Counted from the stretch's first letter, positions 18,361 through 27,840 are shown. The stretch: 54,360 nucleotides of DNA from Gammaproteobacteria bacterium (GCA_030595325.1 JAUVDN010000005.1:1-54360); one strand, 5' to 3'. Notes: a model not told the origin generated them from the letters alone. Numbers and translations: made by a program.

Positions 18361-18528
18361 TTATTCGCAATCAGGCTCTTCTTCCTCTTCTTCGGTTTTT
18401 TTGTCTCCATCTTCAGCTTCGCTAAAAATACTGCAAGATGTAGGCTCAAAACTATCTACTGCAGCGAAAGCTGGGCTGTAAAAACCGATGGCTAACAAAA
18501 GGAAAACAATCTTATTTAACAACTGCAT
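18361..18528 (-). CDS. Small secreted acidic peptide, 55 aa (not in ORF track)
   Basis: Found by eye; below the track length cutoff. It encodes MQLLNKIVFLLLAIGFYSPAFA, a clear Sec signal peptide ending AFA near residue 22. A mature part of about 33 residues follows, with two cysteines (near 32 and 54) and a Glu/Asp-rich tail containing a run of six Glu before PDCE. GGAG lies 7 bp upstream of the ATG. No family recognised. Same strand as the rhodanese downstream (170 bp) and the 2OG oxygenase upstream. The acidic tail could bind metal; function unknown. Confidence 0.75.
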   Translation of the reverse strand: MQLLNKIVFLLLAIGFYSPAFAAVDSFEPTSCSIFSEAEDGDKKTEEEEEEPDCE

Positions 18529-18677
18529 TTCTCGCTCCAATAATCTCTAATAATTTAATTGAGAAAGAGTATCAGAGAACCCGGCTATTAACAGGACATA
18601 ATGTCAGGTTTGGTTAAAAAATCGGCAATTTTTGGCATATCCTGCAAAAAACATGACACCCGCTTATATTTTTACCA

Positions 18678-19298
18678 TTATGAGTTTGTTTTAAATGCTG
18701 CTGGAGTGTGTATGTTTGCAGCAAAAGAGGTGGATAAAAAGCACGCCAGCGTTAATCTCTCACCACTTTCAACTTTTGTCACCTGATGCGGAACACTGCA
18801 ATTATTAACCAGTGCCATATGTGCCGATGGTTTATATTGCTTCTGATCATCCAGCATTTTTTCACCTGACTGAAAGTAGCCGCCGCTGTATTCATTGCTA
18901 AAATGAAATACGATGGTGGCAAAATAATCAGGGCTACTGTCCTGATCTTTGTGCACTCCAATATAGTCACCCTTTTGTAACCTATTGGCCTGGCAACGCC
19001 TTAAACACAAATTATCCGTGCCGGTGAACTGTCGATAAAAACTGCGCATCTTCGAACTCATAACGATAGCTTCCACACTCTCAGAAAAGTCATTCAACGC
19101 TTCTGGAATCTCTACATCATTAATGTATCGACTCACCCAGACGGAATGACTTTCGTTGGCATCACCACCAATTATATGCTCATATTCACTCTTGCTCAGC
19201 AATTCAGTCAACGCATCCCACTCTTTTTTATTTAGCGGGATTTCGTTCTCTTCAAATAACAAGGTTGCTTGCTGTTCGAGGTTAAACTTTTGCATCAT
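18678..19298 (-). CDS. 2-oxoglutarate/Fe(II)-dependent oxygenase (prolyl hydroxylase-like)
   Basis: 206 residues. The double-stranded beta-helix core begins near 105 and carries the iron-binding facial triad His116, Asp118 (GVHKDQD) and His171 (VPHQVTKV), with Arg181 (GERLTL) ten residues later as the 2-oxoglutarate ligand. This spacing fits the 2OG-FeII_Oxy_3/prolyl-4-hydroxylase-like group. The N-terminal about 100 residues are less conserved. No signal peptide. 46 bp downstream of lysA on the same strand, so possibly read from the lptM-lysA transcript. The hydroxylation target is unknown. Confidence 0.85.
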   Translation of the reverse strand: MMQKFNLEQQATLLFEENEIPLNKKEWDALTELLSKSEYEHIIGGDANESHSVWVSRYINDVEIPEALNDFSESVEAIVMSSKMRSFYRQFTGTDNLCLRRCQANRLQKGDYIGVHKDQDSSPDYFATIVFHFSNEYSGGYFQSGEKMLDDQKQYKPSAHMALVNNCSVPHQVTKVESGERLTLACFLSTSFAANIHTPAAFKTNS

Positions 19299-19344
19299 GT
19301 TTAGTCATTGCTTGTTACTTTTCTCTTAGCTAAATTTCTCTGAT

Positions 19345-20595
19345 TTAATCGTCCAGGATTGATTCATTAGCAAACAACTGCTCTACCGTTTCTCGCTGCC
19401 GGACAATTTGATGCCGGTCACCATCAACCATTATCTCGGCAACGCGTGGTCGAGAGTTATAGTTAGAGCTCATGGTAAAACCGTACGCACCTGCTGAGCG
19501 TATAACCAGTAAATCGTCCTGCTCTATAGCCAGTTCACGCTCTTTACCCAGAAAATCGCCGGTTTCACAAATAGGCCCAACCACATCATAAACTTTTGGC
19601 TTTACATCGGTAAACTCTTCTACCGGTTCAATCGCTTGCCATGACTGGTACAGTGCCGGGCGCATCAAGTCATTCATCGCCGCATCGACGATAGCAAAAT
19701 TTTTATCTTCATTATGCTTAAGGTATTGCACGCGTGTTAATAATATCCCGGCATTACCCGCAATCGCCCGTCCCGGCTCAATCAATATTTCAAAGTCTCG
19801 TCCATCCAAACGTTCCAATAAAGCAGCCATTTGCTCTTCCGGCAACGGTGGTGTCTCATTCTGATAACGGATGCCTAATCCACCACCCAGATCCAGATGA
19901 TGCAACTGTATTCCCTGCATCGCCAGTTGATCGACCAATGACAACACACGGTCCAGGGCATCAACGAAAGGCCTGATCTCTGTCAGCTGTGAACCTATAT
20001 GGCAGTCAACGCCCTTCACTATAAGATGCTTTGAGTTTGCAATAATTTGATACACATCAACTGCATCATTAATAGCGATACCGAATTTATTGTCTTTCAG
20101 ACCAGTAGAGATATACGGGTGTGTTTTTGCATCGACGTCAGGATTCACCCGTAGTGAGACTGGTGCCTGCACCCCTTTTTGCTCGGCTACTTGCTCCAGC
20201 AATAAAAGCTCTGCTTGCGACTCGACGTTAAAACACCGAATACCTACGTCTAAAGCACGCGCCATTTCTTCAGCCGTTTTACCCACACCGGAGAAAACAA
20301 TCTTATCAGCACTGCCACCAGCTTTAAGCACACGCTCAAGCTCACCCATAGACACAATATCAAAACCTGAGCCTAGCTTTGCCAAGACATTTAATACGGC
20401 AATATTTGAATTAGCCTTAACGGCGTAACAGACAAGGTGCGACTGGCCGCCCAATGCTGAGTCAAAGGCTTTCCAATGACGCTCTATCGTTGCCCGAGAA
20501 TAGACATAACATGGTGTACCCCATGATTCTATATTTGCGGCAATATCCACATCTTCAGCCCATAACCGGCCATTTTTATAATTAAAAAAATCCAT
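19345..20595 (-). CDS. lysA: LysA, diaminopimelate decarboxylase
   Basis: PLP-dependent enzyme making lysine from meso-diaminopimelate. Lys60 in CYAVKAN is the PLP lysine. HIGSQL (substrate region), DLGGGLGI, EPGRAI and GPICETGDFL (the active-site Cys of the dimer partner) are all present. 416 residues, normal. It starts 2 bp after the stop of lptM, the conserved lptM-lysA pairing. Confidence 0.98.
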   Translation of the reverse strand: MDFFNYKNGRLWAEDVDIAANIESWGTPCYVYSRATIERHWKAFDSALGGQSHLVCYAVKANSNIAVLNVLAKLGSGFDIVSMGELERVLKAGGSADKIVFSGVGKTAEEMARALDVGIRCFNVESQAELLLLEQVAEQKGVQAPVSLRVNPDVDAKTHPYISTGLKDNKFGIAINDAVDVYQIIANSKHLIVKGVDCHIGSQLTEIRPFVDALDRVLSLVDQLAMQGIQLHHLDLGGGLGIRYQNETPPLPEEQMAALLERLDGRDFEILIEPGRAIAGNAGILLTRVQYLKHNEDKNFAIVDAAMNDLMRPALYQSWQAIEPVEEFTDVKPKVYDVVGPICETGDFLGKERELAIEQDDLLVIRSAGAYGFTMSSNYNSRPRVAEIMVDGDRHQIVRQRETVEQLFANESILDD

Positions 20596-20597
20596 AC

Positions 20598-20753
20598 TTA
20601 TTCGCTTTTTGTTTTTTCTACATTGCCTAGTTTTGAGTCTTGTACTTTTTCTTGCGTAGAATTATTACTGCCCGCTTCAGGTAAATATAAATCACCCTGC
20701 ATGCCACAGGCTGATAAGATTAATAAAAATACTACGGTTAATAGCTTCATCAT
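20598..20753 (-). CDS. lptM: LptM (YifL-type) LPS-translocon maturation lipoprotein, 51 aa (not in ORF track)
   Basis: Found by eye. MMKLLTVVFLLILSAC is a lipoprotein signal with lipobox LSAC (Cys16). It is followed directly by GMQGDLYLP, which matches the CGxxGPLYLP signature of YifL/LptM, where the usual Pro is Asp. LptM assists disulfide isomerisation of LptD in the outer-membrane LptDE complex. The rest is a short polar tail. The stop codon is 2 bp upstream of the lysA ATG, the usual linkage. The second Met (20750) is an equally good start. Confidence 0.88.
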   Translation of the reverse strand: MMKLLTVVFLLILSACGMQGDLYLPEAGSNNSTQEKVQDSKLGNVEKTKSE

Positions 20754-20866
20754 GTTGCATCGTTCACTAAAAAATTAACATTAAATTATGCTTGTTAATC
20801 ATATTGACTGATTAATATTGCAATATTCGCTTAAGCTGAAGTTTAAAACAACTAAAAAAGAATCTT

Positions 20867-21541
20867 ATGCCAGAAATCGACTCCACTCTAGACTCTATTA
20901 TTATTGAAACCCATGAGCACCCCGATGCCGCCGTCATCTGGCTGCACGGCCTGGGCGCCGACGGCAACGACTTCGTACCGATAATCGAGCAGCTGCAACT
21001 GCCATCAAATCTTGCTATTCGTTTTATATTTCCCCATGCACCGATGCGGCCGATAACCATTAATGAGGGTTATCAGATGCCCGGCTGGTATGACATAAGC
21101 AGTTTATCTATCGTCGAACAGGAAGATGAGGCCGGCATTAAAGAGTCTTCCGCTATTTTAAAGCAAATCTGTGAACAACAGGTGGCGGATGGCATCGTCG
21201 CCAGTCGCATCGTGCTTGCAGGATTTTCTCAGGGCGGCGCTATCGCCCTGCATTGCGGTTGTCGCTACCCAGATTTGCTCGCTGGCATAATGGCTCTGTC
21301 CACCTATCTTGCCCTGCCCGATAGCCTTGATGATGAAATCAGTCCGCATATGGCAGAAACACCGGTATTTATGGCGCACGGCAGAGAAGATGACGTGGTT
21401 GCTTATGATTATGGCTATGACAGCAAAGAACGACTCGAAGGTTTAGATGTGCCGGTCGTCTGGTATGAGTACGATATGGGTCACTCTGTCTGCCTGGAAG
21501 AAATAAATCATATTCGTCAATGGCTTACCGAGATCTTGTAA
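20867..21541 (+). CDS. Carboxylesterase/acyl-protein-thioesterase-like alpha/beta hydrolase
   Basis: 224-residue member of the phospholipase/carboxylesterase family (Abhydrolase_2). WLHGLGADGNDF forms the oxyanion loop (25-36), and the catalytic triad is Ser121 (GFSQGG), Asp175 (HGREDDVV) and His206 (GHSVC). No signal peptide, so a cytoplasmic esterase active on short acyl or aryl esters; natural substrate unknown. Divergent from lptM-lysA with a 113-bp gap. Confidence 0.92.
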   Translation: MPEIDSTLDSIIIETHEHPDAAVIWLHGLGADGNDFVPIIEQLQLPSNLAIRFIFPHAPMRPITINEGYQMPGWYDISSLSIVEQEDEAGIKESSAILKQICEQQVADGIVASRIVLAGFSQGGAIALHCGCRYPDLLAGIMALSTYLALPDSLDDEISPHMAETPVFMAHGREDDVVAYDYGYDSKERLEGLDVPVVWYEYDMGHSVCLEEINHIRQWLTEIL

Positions 21542-21677
21542 CTTCACTCTTTATCTTTTTAAACATTATTCTTATTAAATCTATTCTTTATTAATCGAAA
21601 CTATTCGCCTTTGTTAGTGAGTTTGGCTATTATCTAATAAGCACATTTAGATTGTCACTAAAAGAGCAGTTTTAAGT

Positions 21678-22034
21678 ATGGACAAAACGGATTTAAAGCT
21701 AAGCATTAATATAACGCCAGCAGAACCACTATGGAAGCTTGCACCTACTCGCGACGAAGACGGCGGACCGGTCAGTGATTTATTGATGATTATCCCAAAA
21801 CTTAAGACCAGACCAGAAGAATATATTAAGGACACTTTAGCCAATATTGAATTTGCACTGAAACAATTTAAAAACGAAATTTTATTTGCCAATGTTGATA
21901 TGAAACTAAATACTTTGTGGGTCTCTTTTAAAGCTGTGCCCGGTGTATATGGCGACATTGTTGACACACTAAGAGCGAACGTACCCGAAGCGGTACTCGT
22001 TGGCGATACACACTCCCGATTACAAAAAGATTAA
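21678..22034 (+). CDS. Conserved-looking unknown protein, 118 aa, upstream of an Hpt gene
   Basis: I do not recognise the family. The protein is soluble, without signal peptide or membrane segment, and has no cysteine. Predicted pattern: N-terminal strand (KLSINITPAE), a polar loop (APTRDEDGGPVSD), strand-helix-strand (LLMIIPKL, YIKDTLANIEFALKQF, ILFANVDMKLNTLWVSFKAVPG) and a final helix-strand (GDIVDTLRANVPEAVLVGDT). The alternation suggests a small alpha/beta domain. It ends 16 bp before the Hpt gene, so the two are probably co-transcribed and may act in one phosphorelay. Function unknown. Confidence 0.75.
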   Translation: MDKTDLKLSINITPAEPLWKLAPTRDEDGGPVSDLLMIIPKLKTRPEEYIKDTLANIEFALKQFKNEILFANVDMKLNTLWVSFKAVPGVYGDIVDTLRANVPEAVLVGDTHSRLQKD

Positions 22035-22050
22035 ACCTTAAGGAATTATA

Positions 22051-22395
22051 ATGTCTCAAGCTGCTATGGATGCCGGCGCATTCGCTGAAATGAAAGAAAT
22101 GATGGGCGACTCTCTGCATGAAATAATTAATATGTGCCTGCAGAGCTTACCTGAACAACTAAGCGCCATCGAAGATGCTATCGAACAGAACAATGCCGAA
22201 ACATTATTCAATGTCTCACATAAAATGAAAAGCGCCTGTGGCAGCATTGGTGCTTTTGGCCTTGCTGAAAAAGTGGAAACCATCGAAATTATTGGTCGTG
22301 ACGGCAATACACAAGTATCTGCTAAGGCCATCGATGATCTTCGCAGTGCAACACAACAGGTAATTACTTTTCTAAATACAGAAGCTAATAACTAA
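22051..22395 (+). CDS. Stand-alone histidine phosphotransfer (Hpt) domain protein
   Basis: 114-residue four-helix Hpt protein. The phosphoacceptor is His57 in SHKMKSACGSIGA, matching the Hpt consensus HxxKGxxxxxG, with Ser in place of Gly. It would shuttle phosphate between a hybrid kinase and a response regulator. No hybrid kinase is encoded nearby: the AlgZ/AlgR pair 2.7 kb away does not normally need an Hpt. The Hpt call is secure; partners are unknown. Confidence 0.9.
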   Translation: MSQAAMDAGAFAEMKEMMGDSLHEIINMCLQSLPEQLSAIEDAIEQNNAETLFNVSHKMKSACGSIGAFGLAEKVETIEIIGRDGNTQVSAKAIDDLRSATQQVITFLNTEANN

Positions 22396-22484
22396 ACACC
22401 TATTTTAGTTATAGCCATATGAAGTGAGGCTGTTACGCTCTCTACGGAAAGAGGCGGAAAACGACTAAGTAAAAAAACAACACT

Positions 22485-23483
22485 CTAATTTAAAGAGTTT
22501 CGGTATTCAACCGGTGACTTACCTGTCCATTTTTTAAAAGCACGAGAAAAAGCGCTCTGCTCAGAAAAGCCTATTAAAAAAGCAATATCGCTCATGCGGT
22601 TCATCGGATTTTCAATATACTGCTTGGCAACCATCTCACGCACGCTATCTAACAGATATCTAAACGTGGTTTTGTGTTCTTTTAAACGTCGCTGCATACT
22701 ACGTTCACTTAAGTTCAATTCGCTTGCAACAAGTTTGTCGGTAACCTGACCGTCGGGTAGATTATCCAAAATAATTGTTTGTACCTGCTGCACAATATCA
22801 CCTTTCTTAATTTCAACAAGGTAACGCATTAAGCTTTCATCGTGCATTAATGCTATCTGCTTATTTGCTGATGACAGCTCTTTATCTGCATCTGCTCGAG
22901 CAATGATTAAACTGTCTACTTCCGCATCAAAATTTACCGGGCAACGAAAAAAATCAGTTATTGTTTCAGCATCATCTGGTTTTGACCTGGCGATGTTAAC
23001 CTCTGTGGGTATAAGCTCCTCACCAAAATTAAACCGGCACATGTGCATTAAAACAGCAATAATCAAGGTATGTTGTTGTGGCTGCACTCTTACTTCATCA
23101 ACGATAGATACACTTAACTTTAAGCCTGCTGGTGTATCTTCTAATTTAGTATCAAGACCTTGCGAAATTGCATGGATGTAACGATCTATCCTGCTCATTG
23201 CGCGCCGTAATGTAGAGCTTACCAACCAGGCATAACCAACAGCACCCAGCATTGACGGATGCCAAAATTCAACCATCTTTACACCAAAGGTCGGATCTTT
23301 AATAACAGCAGTCGCTTCCGCCCAAAGACGATCAATACAATTGATATCAACACGCGCCTGTGGATTAAACCTTAGTTCAGGATCGATACCCGCCTTTTTA
23401 TATATCGGTTCCGGGTCAATATTACAGTGCTGCAGATACTTCCACATCAAACCTGTTATCGGTGCAAAACTTGTTAATTGCAT
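22485..23483 (-). CDS. AraC-family transcriptional regulator (Arabinose_bd-type N-terminus)
   Basis: 332 residues. The N-terminal about 200 residues resemble the Arabinose_bd (OruR/ArgR-like) sensor domain, with FWHPSMLGAVGYAWLVSSTLRRAM near 68-91. The C-terminal about 95 residues form the double helix-turn-helix AraC domain (VASELNLSERSMQRRLKEH and MSDIAFLIGFSEQSAFSRAFKKWTG). Targets unknown. Convergent with the Hpt gene, and followed upstream on the same strand by argH with a 56-bp gap, so it may share the argH direction but need not be related. Confidence 0.9.
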   Translation of the reverse strand: MQLTSFAPITGLMWKYLQHCNIDPEPIYKKAGIDPELRFNPQARVDINCIDRLWAEATAVIKDPTFGVKMVEFWHPSMLGAVGYAWLVSSTLRRAMSRIDRYIHAISQGLDTKLEDTPAGLKLSVSIVDEVRVQPQQHTLIIAVLMHMCRFNFGEELIPTEVNIARSKPDDAETITDFFRCPVNFDAEVDSLIIARADADKELSSANKQIALMHDESLMRYLVEIKKGDIVQQVQTIILDNLPDGQVTDKLVASELNLSERSMQRRLKEHKTTFRYLLDSVREMVAKQYIENPMNRMSDIAFLIGFSEQSAFSRAFKKWTGKSPVEYRNSLN

Positions 23484-23539
23484 ATTCTCTACCGTCTCGC
23501 CAATTAATTTTACGTCTTACTATAATATGAATTTTTGAC

Positions 23540-24940
23540 TTAGTTGTACGTGCCTTCTTTACGTGCGAGAGCTATTGCCTTTCGCACTTGCTCGGGTGCT
23601 GTGCCACCGACATGGTTGCGTGACTCAACTGAACCTTCCAGTGTTAACACATCAAAAACATCTTTATCAATTTTGTCTGAAAACTGCTGTAACTGTTCAA
23701 GCGTTAATTCACTTAGGTCCTTACCGGTCTCAACGCCCATAGCAACGGCTTTTCCAACAACTTCATGAGCATCACGAAACGGCAGGTCCTTACACACTAG
23801 GTAATCAGCAAGATCAGTTGCTGTCGAGAAACCCTGTTTTGCTGCTTTATACATATTGTCGCTCTTACAGATTATAGCCGGCACCATATCCGCAAATGCA
23901 CGTAAACAACCTAACACCGTGTCCACGGTATCAAACAAAGGCTCTTTGTCTTCTTGATTATCTTTGTTATACGCTAACGGTTGTGACTTCATCAAGGTTA
24001 ATAAGCTCACCAGGTTGCCGTTCACACGACCCGTCTTACCGCGCACCAGTTCCGGCACGTCCGGGTTTTTCTTCTGAGGCATAATTGATGAACCGGTACA
24101 AAAACGGTCTGGCAGCTCGATAAAATCAAACTGTGCCGAAGACCACATCACCAACTCTTCAGACATACGTGACATATGTGTTAACAACAATGCAGACGCC
24201 GAACAAAATTCGATGGCAAAATCACGGTCGCTCACCGAGTCCAACGAGTTTTGTGTCGGTGCGCTAAAACCAAGTTCCTTCGCGGTAAATTCCCGATCAA
24301 TCGGATAGCTGGTGCCAGCTAAAGCGGCGGCCCCTAATGGTGAGATATTCATCCGCTTCTGACAGTCGATAAAGCGTGACGCATCACGCTTTAACATTTC
24401 AAACCAAGCCATTATGTGATGCCCGAACGTCACCGGTTGAGCCACTTGCAGGTGAGTGAATCCCGGCATGATAGTCGCCGCTTCACGTTCGGCTATATCC
24501 AGCATGCCTTGCTGCAAACGTTTAATTTCAGCACAGATAAAATCGATTTGTTCGCGCAGATATAAGCGGATGTCGGTTGCCACCTGGTCATTCCTGGAGC
24601 GCCCTGTGTGTAGCCGTTTGCCGGCATCACCGATCAATTCGGTCAAACGCGCTTCTATATTCATATGCACATCTTCACGAGCGATTGACCAGACAAAATT
24701 TCCTTCAGCTATCTCCTGCTCGATTGTATCCAGCCCGACTAAAATAGCCACTAAGTCATTCTTGTCTAATATCGAAATTTTATTAAGCATTTTTGCGTGC
24801 GCTCGTGAGCCCGCGATATCCTGCTTATACATACGCTGATCAAACTGAACAGATGCGGTGAACGCTTCCACGAAAGCATCGGTCTGTTCAGTAAAACGGC
24901 CACCCCAGGCGGTATTAGTTTGTTCTTTTTTATTACTCAT
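23540..24940 (-). CDS. argH: ArgH, argininosuccinate lyase
   Basis: Last step of arginine synthesis: argininosuccinate to arginine and fumarate. [13 protein letters not shown] (111-123), the TH pair at 162-163 ([10 protein letters not shown]), and the signature [12 protein letters not shown] with catalytic Ser near 285. 466 residues, normal. Divergent from algZ, which is the arrangement seen in Pseudomonas (argH next to algZ/fimS and algR). Confidence 0.98.
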   Translation of the reverse strand: MSNKKEQTNTAWGGRFTEQTDAFVEAFTASVQFDQRMYKQDIAGSRAHAKMLNKISILDKNDLVAILVGLDTIEQEIAEGNFVWSIAREDVHMNIEARLTELIGDAGKRLHTGRSRNDQVATDIRLYLREQIDFICAEIKRLQQGMLDIAEREAATIMPGFTHLQVAQPVTFGHHIMAWFEMLKRDASRFIDCQKRMNISPLGAAALAGTSYPIDREFTAKELGFSAPTQNSLDSVSDRDFAIEFCSASALLLTHMSRMSEELVMWSSAQFDFIELPDRFCTGSSIMPQKKNPDVPELVRGKTGRVNGNLVSLLTLMKSQPLAYNKDNQEDKEPLFDTVDTVLGCLRAFADMVPAIICKSDNMYKAAKQGFSTATDLADYLVCKDLPFRDAHEVVGKAVAMGVETGKDLSELTLEQLQQFSDKIDKDVFDVLTLEGSVESRNHVGGTAPEQVRKAIALARKEGTYN

Positions 24941-25088
24941 ATTTCTTCTGTGATTTATTTATTTATTATTTTAATAACAGCGCTACCACTGGATACTCCG
25001 CAGTATATCAAACACTGCCAAAGTGATGTTTTTATCAAAAACCCGGCGCTCAGCTTGCTTTCTTCATGCTCTCGTCTATTTTATGTAA

Positions 25089-26150
25089 ATGGCTGAAAAC
25101 ATTGCGAATAATAACGCAAATCATGATGGCGAGACAACACTGTCTTTATTGCCTAATTTTTGTGATGTACGCAATATATTTTTTGTTGTTCTGTTTACTG
25201 AAATTCTGGCCATTATCTTTGCCATGGCGGCTTCATCCAACAGTGTTCAGTTCTGGGATTATCTGGCGTTAGCCTCACTTCTGATGCTGTGGATAGCTTT
25301 ATTAAACAGCGCTCTACTGTGTACATTACGTAGCTGGCTCAATAAATTAAAGCCAACACCGTGCATGATGCTGTCATATAGTTTGATGCTAGGCGTCAGC
25401 TTACTGGTCATTTCACTGGCAAACCTGGCAAGTTCATACTTTTACCTTGATCAGGGTCGCTATGATCTAAACAGCTTATTTTTTATTCGAGTGATGACAA
25501 TTAGTGCCGTCATCTACTTTCTTTTACTGCGGTATTTTTATATTCAGCGCCAGTGGCGAATTAATCTTGCTGCTCAAAGCCGGGCAGAAATACAAGCCCT
25601 GCGTGCACGAATACGGCCACACTTTCTATTCAATAGCATGAACACTATCGCCAGTCTTATCGGCATCTCGCCTGAAAAAGCTGAAAAAGCCATCGAAGAT
25701 CTATCTGACTTATTTCGCGCCAGCCTAAGTGAAAAAAATATGAGCCTGCTTGGTGAAGAAATTGAGCTCACAGAAAGTTACCTTGCTATCGAGTCCCTAC
25801 GGCTTGGAGACCGGTTGCAGATTGAATGGAAAACCGACCAAAACCTGCTAAATGAGGAGGTTCCCGCACTATGTATTCAGCCATTAGCAGAAAATGCCAT
25901 TTATCATGGGATAGAACCACTGCCAGAAGGTGGAAAAATAGTGATTTCTGCTCTACAAATAGATAACAGGCTGATGATTTCTGTTGCTAACCCTCTAATG
26001 CCCGAAATTCAGAAAGCAAAGAAGGGGAATCAGATGGCGCAGGATAATATAAAGCAGCGCTTGAGACTCGTTTATGGCGACAAAGGCGAGTTTTCAATAA
26101 ATGAAACCAAAGAAAATTACACCGTTACTCTTTCGATCCCTTTGACATAA
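25089..26150 (+). CDS. algZ: AlgZ/FimS-type LytS-family sensor histidine kinase
   Basis: Membrane-bound sensor of 353 residues. Four transmembrane helices lie at about 28-48, 58-80, 97-118 and 132-150, with no large periplasmic domain. Next is a His_kinase (LytS-type) domain with phosphoacceptor His178 in RIRPHFLFNSMNTI, then an HATPase region (PALCIQPLAENAIYHGIEPLPEGGKI; N-box ENAIYHG). AlgZ pairs with AlgR to control surface functions (alginate, type IV pili) in Pseudomonas; targets here are unknown. 34 bp before algR. Confidence 0.93.
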   Translation: MAENIANNNANHDGETTLSLLPNFCDVRNIFFVVLFTEILAIIFAMAASSNSVQFWDYLALASLLMLWIALLNSALLCTLRSWLNKLKPTPCMMLSYSLMLGVSLLVISLANLASSYFYLDQGRYDLNSLFFIRVMTISAVIYFLLLRYFYIQRQWRINLAAQSRAEIQALRARIRPHFLFNSMNTIASLIGISPEKAEKAIEDLSDLFRASLSEKNMSLLGEEIELTESYLAIESLRLGDRLQIEWKTDQNLLNEEVPALCIQPLAENAIYHGIEPLPEGGKIVISALQIDNRLMISVANPLMPEIQKAKKGNQMAQDNIKQRLRLVYGDKGEFSINETKENYTVTLSIPLT

Positions 26151-26184
26151 TTTCTTTGGGACATGATCTCTTTGGAAAGCAAAA

Positions 26185-26913
26185 ATGAACGTTTTAATAG
26201 TTGATGATGAACAGCTTGCCCGACAACGCTTAAGAAAACTAATAACTGAATCAGATGGTTATCAGATTATTGGTGAAGCTGAGTCCGGTGAAGACGCACT
26301 TAGAAAAACGCAGGCGGGCCATCCGGATGTGGTATTAATGGATATCCGCATGCCAGGGATGGACGGCATCGAAGCCGCCAGTTATATCAATCGAATGGAC
26401 AAACCACCTGCGATCATATTTACCACCGCTTATAGTGAGCACGCTCTAAAAGCCTTCGAAACACACGCCATCGATTATTTATTAAAACCAATTAAACAAA
26501 GCCGGCTTGCTGCGGCCCTGGACGCGGCCAAACGCATGAATAAGGCCCAACTGACTAAACTAAGGGAAGATGAAACCATAGGCTCCAGACAAAAAATCTG
26601 TGTAAAAAGTCGTGGTTCTCTCGAGCTCGTTCCTGTGGAAGACATTCTTTACTTTAAAGCCGACCAAAAATATGTCACTCTGCGCACCGCTGATCAGGAG
26701 TACCTGATTGAGGAATCGCTCAAAATTCTTGAACAGGAATTTGCACGACAGTTCATCCGTATTCACCGCAATGCATTGATTGCTCTTGATATGATGCATG
26801 GCCTGATAAAAAATAACGAAGGTCATACCTGTGTCAGCTTTAGTGAAATCGATGATCTATTAGAAATAAGCCGGCGCCATCTACCAGAAATTCGTAAAAA
26901 GTTGCGCTCTTAA
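26185..26913 (+). CDS. algR: AlgR-type response regulator with LytTR DNA-binding domain
   Basis: 242 residues. The receiver domain (1-120) has Asp7-Asp8, phosphoacceptor Asp53 (LMDIRMPGMDG), the switch Thr near 80 and Lys101 (LLKPI). The LytTR domain (about 135-240) contains VPVEDILYFKADQKYVTLRT and FIRIHRNALIAL. LytTR proteins bind 9-bp direct repeats. Cognate regulator of the adjacent AlgZ. Followed by hemD after 62 bp, as algR precedes the hem genes in Pseudomonas. Confidence 0.95.
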   Translation: MNVLIVDDEQLARQRLRKLITESDGYQIIGEAESGEDALRKTQAGHPDVVLMDIRMPGMDGIEAASYINRMDKPPAIIFTTAYSEHALKAFETHAIDYLLKPIKQSRLAAALDAAKRMNKAQLTKLREDETIGSRQKICVKSRGSLELVPVEDILYFKADQKYVTLRTADQEYLIEESLKILEQEFARQFIRIHRNALIALDMMHGLIKNNEGHTCVSFSEIDDLLEISRRHLPEIRKKLRS

Positions 26914-26975
26914 TCAAAGCGGTAATAGTCACAAAATAATAACCGACCTTAGATAAAATAATTGCGGCCGGAAAG

Positions 26976-27752
26976 ATGCACCAAATGAATAAGGTAAATT
27001 CACTATCAAATAAAACCATTCTTATCACTCGTCCCGATGGTCGAGAGATACACTTACGTGAATTAATCCAGCAAGCAGGTGGCAACAGTCTGCATTACCC
27101 TGTTATCAATATTCTGCCGCCGACCGATCTCGATATCAACCAGCTCAATCAGTTTCGCGATCAATTACATAGTTTCACTATGGCCATCTACATCAGCCCG
27201 ACGGCCGTGGAACAAAGTCAGCATTACTTTCCCGTTTTACCAGAGCATTTCACCATCGTTTCTATTGGCAACAAAACAACGGACACATTAAAACGACAGA
27301 ATATTTTTGTCGATATCGAAGCCGCCAGCAATGACACCGAGTCTCTGTTAATGGATCCTGCATTTCAAATGCCGGAAATAAAAGGACAGCGTATATTAAT
27401 ATTTAGAGGACTAGGGGGTAACGCATTGCTGGGCGATACTCTGGTCAGGCGTGGCGCGCAAGTTCGATACATCGAAACCTATCAAAGAAAAATGCCCCCG
27501 CACCCGCCTCTAACTGAAGCTCAAATTAAAACGCTCGATGCGATTGCCATCAGCAGCAATGAAGGCCTTAACAACCTGATTACCTTGATGGAAGACCCTT
27601 CTTTATTAATAAATATTCCACTCGTTGTACCATCAAAGCGTGCCCACACTCTGGCCAGAGAACACGGGTTTAAAACGATTATTCGTGCAATAAATGCAAC
27701 AGATGAAGAAACCGTTGCCGCACTCTCTCATTTCTGGTCTACAACGCTGTAA
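26976..27752 (+). CDS. hemD: HemD, uroporphyrinogen-III synthase
   Basis: Cyclises hydroxymethylbilane to uroporphyrinogen III in heme, siroheme and cobalamin synthesis. Two-domain HemD fold: ILITRPDGREIHLRELIQQAGG near the start, AIYISPTAVEQ (about 69-79), ILIFRGLGGNALLGDTLVRRGAQVRYIETYQR (about 138-169) and AIAISSNEGLNNL. 258 residues. M4 (26985) is an alternative start with better ribosome-binding spacing. HemD normally follows hemC, which is absent here; hemY follows. Confidence 0.93.
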   Translation: MHQMNKVNSLSNKTILITRPDGREIHLRELIQQAGGNSLHYPVINILPPTDLDINQLNQFRDQLHSFTMAIYISPTAVEQSQHYFPVLPEHFTIVSIGNKTTDTLKRQNIFVDIEAASNDTESLLMDPAFQMPEIKGQRILIFRGLGGNALLGDTLVRRGAQVRYIETYQRKMPPHPPLTEAQIKTLDAIAISSNEGLNNLITLMEDPSLLINIPLVVPSKRAHTLAREHGFKTIIRAINATDEETVAALSHFWSTTL

Positions 27753-27840
27753 CTCTAGCCATACTCTTTACTATAATTATTGCCGTAGATGCGATAATCT
27801 ATACGCATTAATCAAATGTAAATTAAATCTGGTGAATAAA

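Noticed and set aside
25066-25272. 68-aa plus ORF overlapping algZ
   Set aside because: Off-frame shadow. The AlgZ frame carries the kinase motifs.
27694-27840. Longer N-terminus of HemY in the track
   Set aside because: It overlaps the end of hemD and puts 49 polar residues before the first membrane helix. ATG 27841 fits the family.
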